Source: an uncultured Bacteroidales bacterium (GTDB lineage: Bacteria > Bacteroidota > Bacteroidia > Bacteroidales > UBA932). From it: a stretch of 5,112 nt of DNA. The translations under genes were made by a program, and so were the position numbers. The DNA is taken from the NCBI GenBank assembly GCA_905236955.1, contig CAJOQW010000075.1, positions 1 through 5,112 of the forward strand, read 5' to 3'. Shown here one piece after another: positions 1 through 5,112 of the stretch (position 1 is its first letter; each line of letters opens with the position of its first letter). The notes below the pieces were generated by a model, which made no database searches, was not told the origin of the DNA, and saw nothing but the letters and a program-made list of their open reading frames with translations.

Positions 1-2540
1 CCGGTTGCGACCTTGTGGGCTCCCATGTAATCGCCGCGAAGATGCAGGTGGCCCTTGCCGTTGACGCCCAGATAGGTCTCGCGTACGCCACGGGCGGAAC
101 GGAGCAGCCGCTCTTTCACCAGCGGGTCGTCCGGTGCCACTATCGCAGCCTGGCACGTGGTGTTCTCCCCTTCCTCGAAGGTGTGCAGGCCGTCGGTCTG
201 AATCGTGCTCACGCCGTTTGTGAGCATGCCGTTGTCGTAGATTGCCTGAAGCGAGCGCAGGACCGCGTCACGGCTCCTTTCCGCCATGATATCCATCTCT
301 ACCAGCGCCACATATATGTCGGTGAAGGAAGAGTCGTCGGAGAGGCCTCCGCCGAATTCCCCGTTGGGGGCCTGGCGGTTGTCCAGATACCATTGCGCGA
401 GATACTTCCAGCGGTCGATATGCCTGAGCTGCAGGAAGGCCCATTCGGGAACACCGGCAGGAGCCTGGGGTTCCTCGTACGGGATCATGGTGGTGGCGGG
501 ATAATATTGTTCGCGGTAACGGAGCCCAAGCGGGTGGGCAGGTTCCACCTTGAGGAGGTCGGTCAGGTCGTTTTCGAAACGGCGGAACTTGAGGAACCTG
601 CGGCTGGCGGTGGCCTCCTCGGCCAGGGTGCCGTAATTGTCGCGCACCTGGTTGAAGCGGTCTGTCACATGCTCTTCCTTGGCGAGATCGAAATCCTTGA
701 ATATCAAATCGATACGGGCACCCTGCAACTTATCTGCCGAGAAATCGCGGGAACCGGAACTGATTCGGATATACAAGGGCTTATCCTCGGGAAGTATGCG
801 GTCCCGGAGGTCGAGCCACAGCGTACGGGCATCTCCCGGTTTCATGCTGAAAGAGAAATCCATCATATAACGCAGGGGATCCAGCGGATCCATGACGGCG
901 ATGTTCATGGGTATCAGGCCGTCCTTCACCGGCGCGGCGTCTATGGAGGGAAGGCTTATCTTGATACCGTCCAGGCCCACGTGGAGCATCCTCCAGGAAG
1001 CATTGTCCCTCCGGGTGTTCCAGGTGCTGTTACGGCCGAATTCGCTTGCGGTCGCCCCGACCTCGGCTGGCACGAGGGGCACATTCAGGTTGAGTTCCTT
1101 GCAGTCCGAAGGGATTATTATATGGGCCACGGGAGAACCTCCTTCCATTTTGGACAGCGGCGCATCACGAGTGGAGTTCCAGGTACTGGCCAGGACCTTG
1201 GCCCTCTCGCCCGCACGGAAACGGCCGTCGATATAACCGGCAATATCGGTAAGCATCGGATTCTGGAAATCATTGAAATCCTGGAGGCCGTAGCTCAGGG
1301 TGAGGAGTCCTTCGGGAGCCGTGCCGCCGACCACCTTGAAAGCATTGAATTCCTGAATGGGAGTTTCCTGCACCACATTGGTGAAGGTGATTTCGGTCGG
1401 GGCATTAACGGAAGCTGTCTTGTGGAAGGTCTTCTGGGTTCCTTCGGCTTTGGAGGCAGAGAATCCCGGAGCCGTCATCTTGCCGAAGGCTCCGCCGGTG
1501 ATTTCCAGATAGTTCCATTCCTCGGGAATAACGAAACGCACGTCGGTGCCCGAGAAAGAGTAGCAGTCCCAGTCGGGGAGCTGGAAGTAATCGCTCCGGC
1601 CCTCGATGCGGGAGCGGTTGTAAACTCCGGGCCACGTGGTTTCGCGCAGGCCGTCGTTCGCCTTCCAGTACCAGCGCTTGTAATCGTAGGCGTCGGTTAT
1701 CTCTATCTTGCGCACGGCAGTCTCGGCATTCTCGAGATATGGGGGCATGGCCTTGTCGAAGCCGAGGAAACGGTTCCAGCCTGCCTCGTGGAAGGCCCCG
1801 CAGTCCGCCGGTATCGGGGTGTAATCATGTGCGGCCACACGGGCGACCTCGGCGTCGGACAGCTGATGGTCGTAGATCCGCACCTCGTCTATGTCGCCGC
1901 CCCTCTGAACGATATATGCGCTCTGCACTTGATATGGCGAAATGATGCGGGAGTGCGGTCCGAACTGGTCGAGCCCTGTATTCAGGCATACGGCCGTGTC
2001 GCGCTGGGCTATCTTCTCCCCGTTCAGATAAAGCCTGACTCCCCTCTCCTCATCCCAACTGAAGGCTATATGGATCCATTCGTCCGGAGCCGGCGCAGGG
2101 GCGGATGTGCTGACGCGCACCCTCACCAGGTTGTTGTCGGTCACGAAAGCGTCGTAGCCGTGTCCGTTCCAGTCTATCCTCAGCCATACCATGTCCCAGC
2201 TGCTGTGGTCGGCGAAGGACACCCGCCACAGAGGGAATTCGGTTTCGGTCATTTCCTCTCCGGAACGCCAGTTGAACGCTATCGTGCCCCTCTCGGAATA
2301 GATGTTCCCGGGAGCGAGATAAGCATATGTGTTCCTGTAATGGGCGCGGATCGCCTTGCCCACGGAACCGTCTTCCACGACGCTCACCCTTTCGAGGAAA
2401 TTGGGATTCGCCGGGCCTGCGGAAAAATCTGCGGAGGTTGTTTCGCCGGAAAGATAGAATAAGGTGGCATCTGTCCGCTGGGCGTACACAATGGCGCAGA
2501 CGGCGGACAGGAAAACTGATAGGAGGATTCGTCTGGTCAT
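1..2540 (-). CDS. Secreted LamG (jellyroll) domain protein, partial, 3' end outside window
   Basis: The frame is open without a stop from the ATG at 2540 to the left edge (846 full codons), so the C-terminus is missing. Residues 1-20 form a signal peptide (Arg-rich start, hydrophobic core, VYA before Gln21), so export is expected. Cys15 is preceded by Val, which argues against a lipoprotein. Residues about 25-235 are a concanavalin A-like LamG domain: DEWIHIAFSWDEE at 153-165, then RLYLNGEKIA, and the typical closing strand GDIDEVRIYD at 215-224. Residues about 280-340 are rich in Trp and Tyr and look beta-rich, possibly carbohydrate-binding. From about 620 the protein becomes helical, with NGEFGGGLSDD at 726-736, which recalls alpha/alpha-toroid glycan-active enzymes. 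That resemblance is inference and no activity can be assigned. LamG domains commonly bind glycans or proteins at the cell surface. The gene lies 44 bases after hutH in the same direction, probably with its own promoter. No strong Shine-Dalgarno is present. The CDS call is sure; the function is unknown. Confidence 0.9.
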   Translation of the reverse strand, partial: MTRRILLSVFLSAVCAIVYAQRTDATLFYLSGETTSADFSAGPANPNFLERVSVVEDGSVGKAIRAHYRNTYAYLAPGNIYSERGTIAFNWRSGEEMTETEFPLWRVSFADHSSWDMVWLRIDWNGHGYDAFVTDNNLVRVRVSTSAPAPAPDEWIHIAFSWDEERGVRLYLNGEKIAQRDTAVCLNTGLDQFGPHSRIISPYQVQSAYIVQRGGDIDEVRIYDHQLSDAEVARVAAHDYTPIPADCGAFHEAGWNRFLGFDKAMPPYLENAETAVRKIEITDAYDYKRWYWKANDGLRETTWPGVYNRSRIEGRSDYFQLPDWDCYSFSGTDVRFVIPEEWNYLEITGGAFGKMTAPGFSASKAEGTQKTFHKTASVNAPTEITFTNVVQETPIQEFNAFKVVGGTAPEGLLTLSYGLQDFNDFQNPMLTDIAGYIDGRFRAGERAKVLASTWNSTRDAPLSKMEGGSPVAHIIIPSDCKELNLNVPLVPAEVGATASEFGRNSTWNTRRDNASWRMLHVGLDGIKISLPSIDAAPVKDGLIPMNIAVMDPLDPLRYMMDFSFSMKPGDARTLWLDLRDRILPEDKPLYIRISSGSRDFSADKLQGARIDLIFKDFDLAKEEHVTDRFNQVRDNYGTLAEEATASRRFLKFRRFENDLTDLLKVEPAHPLGLRYREQYYPATTMIPYEEPQAPAGVPEWAFLQLRHIDRWKYLAQWYLDNRQAPNGEFGGGLSDDSSFTDIYVALVEMDIMAERSRDAVLRSLQAIYDNGMLTNGVSTIQTDGLHTFEEGENTTCQAAIVAPDDPLVKERLLRSARGVRETYLGVNGKGHLHLRGDYMGAHKVAT

Positions 2541-2542
2541 GA

Positions 2543-2576
2543 TGCTATCTTGGGATTGTCAATCCCAAATATAGCA
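2543..2576. repeat. Inverted repeat between hutH and the LamG gene (possible operator or 5' UTR hairpin)
   Basis: A perfect palindrome TTGGGATTG-T-CAATCCCAA occupies 2550-2568. It is flanked by a second pair of arms, TGCTAT (2543-2548) and ATAGCA (2571-2576), offset by one unpaired base on one side and two on the other. In RNA this could fold into an 8-bp stem with a 3-base loop on top of a 6-bp stem. On neither strand is the stem followed by a T-run, so it is not a standard intrinsic terminator. It overlaps the candidate -7 box and ends three bases before the LamG start codon, so a regulator binding site or a structured leader is more likely. The repeat is certain; its role is inferred. Confidence 0.75.
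2566..2573 (-). promoter_or_regulatory. Candidate Bacteroidota -7 box (TATATTTG) for the LamG gene
   Basis: Read on the minus strand the bases are TATATTTG, an exact match to the TAnnTTTG -7 consensus of Bacteroidota sigma-ABfr promoters. It ends 25 bases before the ATG at 2540, which would place transcription start near 2560 and give a leader of about 20 bases. No convincing TTTG -33 element is found 19-21 bases upstream, where the sequence is still the end of hutH. The box overlaps the outer part of the palindrome, as an operator would require. The call depends on the organism being Bacteroidota and rests on one short motif. Confidence 0.4.
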
Positions 2577-2584
2577 AAAAGACG

Positions 2585-4069
2585 CTAAAAATACCGTTCC
2601 CTGCGGATGAATTCGACAGACTTCCGGATAAGCGGGCTCAGATAGGCGTCATTGTCCAGGAACGGCACCACCTTGCGGTAGTCGGAGACGATTTCCTCCA
2701 GTTTCGGGGAACTCCTGGCGGGACGTCTGAAATCGAGGGCCTGCACGGCGTTCATGAGTTCTATGCCCAGCACCGTCTCGCAGTTGTCGGCCACCTTTAC
2801 GAGTTTGGTGCCGGAGTTGGCTCCCATGCTCACATGGTCTTCCTGGCCCTGTGACGAGGGGATGGAATCGGCCGATGCCGGCCAGCAGTACATCTTGTCC
2901 TGGCTGACTATGGAGGCGGCTGTATATTGCGGAATCATGAATCCCGAATTCAGGCCAGGGTTGGCCACCAGGAACTTGGGAAGCCCACGCACTCCGGCAA
3001 TCAACTGATAGATACGGCGTTCCGAAATATTGGCAAGTTCGCTGAGGGCTATCGCCAAAGTATCCATCGGGATGGCTATGGGTTCGCCGTGGAAGTTCCC
3101 GGCCGATATTATCATGTCTTCTTCAGGGAAGACGTTGGGATTGTCGGTGACCGAGTTTATCTCGTTCTCGATGACCGTGCGTACGTATCTGATATTGTCT
3201 TTCACGGCACCGTGCACCTGGGGGATGCAGCGGAAGGAATACGGGTCCTGCACGTGTTCCTTGGGGCGGCGGATGAGTTCGCTGCCTTCCAGCAGGTAGA
3301 GGAAGCGTTCGGCCGTTTCGAGCTGGCCCTCGTGGGTGCGGAGCTTGTGGGTAAGGGGCAGGAAAGCCTCGATACGGCCGTCGAAGGCATCGAGGGAGAG
3401 GGCTCCGATGATGTCGGCCCACTTGCTCAGGCGGTAGCTCTTGATGAGGCAGTACACCGCATGGGCGCTCATGAACTGGGTTCCGTTCAGCAGGGCGAGT
3501 CCCTCCTTGCTCTGTAGGGTTATGGGCTCCCAGCCCAGTTCCTGCCATACCTCCGCGGCGGGACGCACTTCCCCGTTGTAGAGGACATCCCCCAGGCCTA
3601 TGAGCGGCAGGCACAGGTGCGCGAGGGGGACGAGGTCGCCGGATGCCCCGAGCGACCCCTGCGTGTAAACCACCGGCAGGATGTCGTTGTTGAACATGTC
3701 GACAAGCCTCTGTACGGTGACGGGTTGGGCTCCGGAGTGACCATACGACAGGTTCTTGACCTTGAGCAGGAGCATCAGCTTCACTATCTCGGGACGGACA
3801 GTCTCACCGGTGCCGCAGGCGTGCGACATCACCAGGTTGTGCTGGAGCTGTGAGAGCTCGTTTTCGGGGATGGTCACGTTGTAAAGGCTGCCGAAACCGG
3901 TGGTCACCCCGTAGATCGGCCGGCCTATATCCTTCATCTTCTCGTCCAGGTACTTGCGGCAGGCTGCGATGGCGTCCGTCGCCTCGCGGGAGAGTTCTAT
4001 CTTTTCATGCCTGTCAATTATCTCCTTGATCCTGTCCAGGGACAGGTGTCCGAAATCTATGCTGTACAT
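2585..4069 (-). CDS. hutH: Histidine ammonia-lyase (histidase)
   Basis: This is the first enzyme of cytoplasmic histidine degradation, converting L-histidine to trans-urocanate and ammonia with the self-made MIO prosthetic group. The 494 codons are close to the usual family length of about 500, and the protein looks complete, from MYSIDFGHLS to RRERYF. The MIO triad is Ala142-Ser143-Gly144 in GSLGASGDL. Other active-site residues match the Pseudomonas putida enzyme: Tyr53, His83, Asn195 (LLNGTQ), Gln274, Tyr277, Arg280 (QDPYSFR), Phe326 (GNFHGEP) and Glu410 (SSQGQED). The Ser-His pair at 82-83 is the signature of histidine lyases; tyrosine and phenylalanine lyases carry His-Leu or Phe-Leu there. 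The ATG overlaps the stop of hutU as TAATG, which fixes the start and implies translational coupling in one operon. No promoter is seen directly in front. The stop TAG is 44 bases before the LamG gene, with no clear terminator between. Confidence 0.97.
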   Translation of the reverse strand: MYSIDFGHLSLDRIKEIIDRHEKIELSREATDAIAACRKYLDEKMKDIGRPIYGVTTGFGSLYNVTIPENELSQLQHNLVMSHACGTGETVRPEIVKLMLLLKVKNLSYGHSGAQPVTVQRLVDMFNNDILPVVYTQGSLGASGDLVPLAHLCLPLIGLGDVLYNGEVRPAAEVWQELGWEPITLQSKEGLALLNGTQFMSAHAVYCLIKSYRLSKWADIIGALSLDAFDGRIEAFLPLTHKLRTHEGQLETAERFLYLLEGSELIRRPKEHVQDPYSFRCIPQVHGAVKDNIRYVRTVIENEINSVTDNPNVFPEEDMIISAGNFHGEPIAIPMDTLAIALSELANISERRIYQLIAGVRGLPKFLVANPGLNSGFMIPQYTAASIVSQDKMYCWPASADSIPSSQGQEDHVSMGANSGTKLVKVADNCETVLGIELMNAVQALDFRRPARSSPKLEEIVSDYRKVVPFLDNDAYLSPLIRKSVEFIRRERYF

Positions 4070-4071
4070 TA
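4067..4071 (-). promoter_or_regulatory. hutU/hutH stop-start overlap (TAATG)
   Basis: On the minus strand the TAA stop of hutU (4071-4069) shares its last A with the ATG of hutH (4069-4067). The bases before it (GAAACACTGGAATA) hold only a weak GGA and no strong Shine-Dalgarno. Ribosomes finishing HutU could therefore re-start on hutH, keeping the two enzymes in step. The overlap is seen directly; the coupling is inference. Confidence 0.8.
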
Positions 4072-5112
4072 TTCCAGTGTTTCTTTGATTATTGCATCCT
4101 CAACGCTGTGGGGCATTGTCAAACAGAGTCCGGGGGTACGCTCCATTTCCCTTTTTGCGGCATGCATGGCCCCTTCGTTGCGGGCCCAGCTGCGACGGGC
4201 TATGCCATTGTTGACGTCCCAGAAGAGCATCTGCCGGATATGGCGTGCTGACTCTTCCGACCCGTCGACGACCATGCCGAATCCGCCGTTGACGACTTCG
4301 CCCCAGCCTACGCCGCCGCCGTTATGGATACTCACCCAGGTCGCGCCGCGGAAGGAGTCGCCTATGACGTTCTGCACGGCCATGTCCGCAGTGAACCGGC
4401 TGCCGTCGTATATGTTCGATGTCTCGCGGAACGGGGAGTCGGTGCCGGACACATCGTGATGGTCGCGGCCAAGCACGACCGGCGCCTTCAGGCGGCCGTC
4501 ACGGATGGCCTCGTTGAAAGCCAGGGCTATCTTCGTGCGCCCTTCGCAGTCGGCATAGAGTATGCGGGCCTGCGAACCCACCACCAACTTGTTCCTGCCG
4601 GCCTCGTCGATCCACTTTATATTGTCCTGCATCTGCCCCTTGATCTCATCGGGGGCGCTGAGGGACTCTTCCTCCAGGATCTCCATGGCGAGACGGTCGG
4701 TCAGGGCCAGGTCTTCCGGATCCTCGCTCATGCACACCCAGCGGAACGGGCCGAAGCCGTAATCGAAATACATCGGGCCCATTATGTCCTGTACGTAGGA
4801 CGGATAACGGAAGGAGCCGTCCTCCTTCAGGATGTCCGCTCCGGCGCGGGAACTTTCCAGCAGGAAGGCATTGCCGTAGTCGAAGAAATACATCCCTTCG
4901 GCAGCGAGGCGGTTGATTGCCGCCACATGCCTGCGGAGCGAGGCGAAGACGGCCTGCTTGAACCTCTCCGGCTCCTCCGCCATCATGCGCTTGCTTTCTT
5001 CGAAGGAATAGCCCACTGGATAATAGCCGCCGGCCCAAGGATTATGCAGCGAGGTCTGGTCGGAGCCCAGGTCCACGTGGATGCCCTCGTCGGCAAGGCG
5101 TTCCCATAGGTC
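4069..5112 (-). CDS. hutU: Urocanate hydratase (urocanase), C-terminal part, 5' end outside window
   Basis: This is the second enzyme of histidine degradation, adding water to urocanate to give 4-imidazolone-5-propionate with a tightly bound NAD+ as electrophile, in the cytoplasm. The frame is open from the right edge, starting DLWERLADEGI, and gives 347 codons before the TAA stop. The N-terminal part, probably about half, is missing. Recognisable blocks, numbered within the fragment, are LGSDQTSLHNPWAGGYYP (15-32), FDYGN (77-81), GFGPFRWVC (119-127), GRDHHD (215-220, containing the conserved active-site Asp), HNGGGVGWGE (263-272) and NGGFGMVVDG (275-284). The GSDQTS-HNP-GGYYP form matches the long urocanase type of animals and some bacteria (about 670 residues) rather than the roughly 550-residue Bacillus/Pseudomonas type. 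The position of the Pseudomonas active-site Cys410 is Leu185 here. The gene is in an operon with hutH downstream, overlapping by one base. The GTG at 5076 is internal, not a start. Confidence 0.96.
   Translation of the reverse strand, partial: DLWERLADEGIHVDLGSDQTSLHNPWAGGYYPVGYSFEESKRMMAEEPERFKQAVFASLRRHVAAINRLAAEGMYFFDYGNAFLLESSRAGADILKEDGSFRYPSYVQDIMGPMYFDYGFGPFRWVCMSEDPEDLALTDRLAMEILEEESLSAPDEIKGQMQDNIKWIDEAGRNKLVVGSQARILYADCEGRTKIALAFNEAIRDGRLKAPVVLGRDHHDVSGTDSPFRETSNIYDGSRFTADMAVQNVIGDSFRGATWVSIHNGGGVGWGEVVNGGFGMVVDGSEESARHIRQMLFWDVNNGIARRSWARNEGAMHAAKREMERTPGLCLTMPHSVEDAIIKETLE

Noticed and set aside
15..2462. An 815-codon open frame on the plus strand
   Set aside because: It lies in exact codon register antisense to the LamG gene. 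Its translation matches no family I know, while the minus strand reads as a signal peptide plus a textbook LamG domain. The absence of TTA, CTA and TCA codons on this strand simply mirrors the open minus frame.
2543..2576. Intrinsic terminator for hutH
   Set aside because: The stem is followed by GATAGCATC on the minus strand and by AAAA on the plus strand. The T-run lies before the stem, not after it.
3123..3614. Minus-strand frames inside hutH (3123-3614) and inside hutU (4646-5038)
   Set aside because: They are shifted frames of the two hut genes, with Pro/Arg-rich, family-less translations. There is no sign of a frameshift, since the main frames run intact.
5072..5081. CACGTG-centred palindromes (also near 978 and 1633)
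   Set aside because: They sit inside coding sequence, are short, and are expected by chance at this base composition. Their spacing shows no pattern.
4324..5109. A 261-codon open frame on the plus strand, with others at 2927-3517 and 4007-4459
   Set aside because: They are opposite hutU or hutH, whose family motifs are unmistakable, and they show no recognisable domain. They are shadows produced by GC-rich codon use.
1..5112. CRISPR array, tRNA or rRNA gene, insertion sequence, attachment site
   Set aside because: Apart from the 44-base gap the window is coding throughout. I saw no repeat-spacer pattern, cloverleaf, transposase or terminal inverted repeats.

Overview
The window carries three protein-coding genes, all on the minus strand and read right to left. 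They are the 3' part of a urocanate hydratase gene (hutU, running off the right edge), a complete histidine ammonia-lyase gene (hutH), and a long 5' part of a gene for a secreted LamG-domain protein (running off the left edge). Nothing on the plus strand looks like a real gene. The long plus-strand frames are antisense shadows of these three genes.

The likely source is a GC-rich member of the Bacteroidota, possibly a gut or Rikenellaceae/Alistipes-like lineage, but this is inference. Three things point that way: a TAnnTTTG-type -7 box ahead of the LamG gene, weak or absent Shine-Dalgarno sequences at both visible starts, and a large secreted LamG (jellyroll) protein. The urocanase is the long type shared by eukaryotes and some bacteria. 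Codon third positions are mostly C or G. The genus cannot be fixed from this sequence.

Layout from right to left: 5112-4069 is the C-terminal 347 codons of HutU, ending in a TAATG overlap with the hutH start. 4069-2585 is hutH, 494 codons, with all the active-site residues expected of a histidine ammonia-lyase. 2584-2541 is a 44-base gap holding a perfect 9+1+9 palindrome inside a longer imperfect inverted repeat, overlapped by a candidate -7 promoter box. 2540-1 is at least 846 codons of the LamG protein, with a signal peptide, an N-terminal LamG domain, a Trp-rich middle and a helical C-terminal part that continues outside the window.

HutH deaminates histidine to urocanate, and HutU hydrates urocanate to imidazolonepropionate. 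The pair therefore makes up the first two steps of histidine degradation and is translationally coupled. The later-step genes (hutI, ftcD/hutG, fchA) are not here and, if clustered, would lie to the right. The LamG protein has no evident role in histidine use. The palindrome and candidate promoter suggest it is a separate transcription unit that happens to follow the hut genes. I see no clear new biological system; the least explained items are the LamG protein and the palindrome in front of it.
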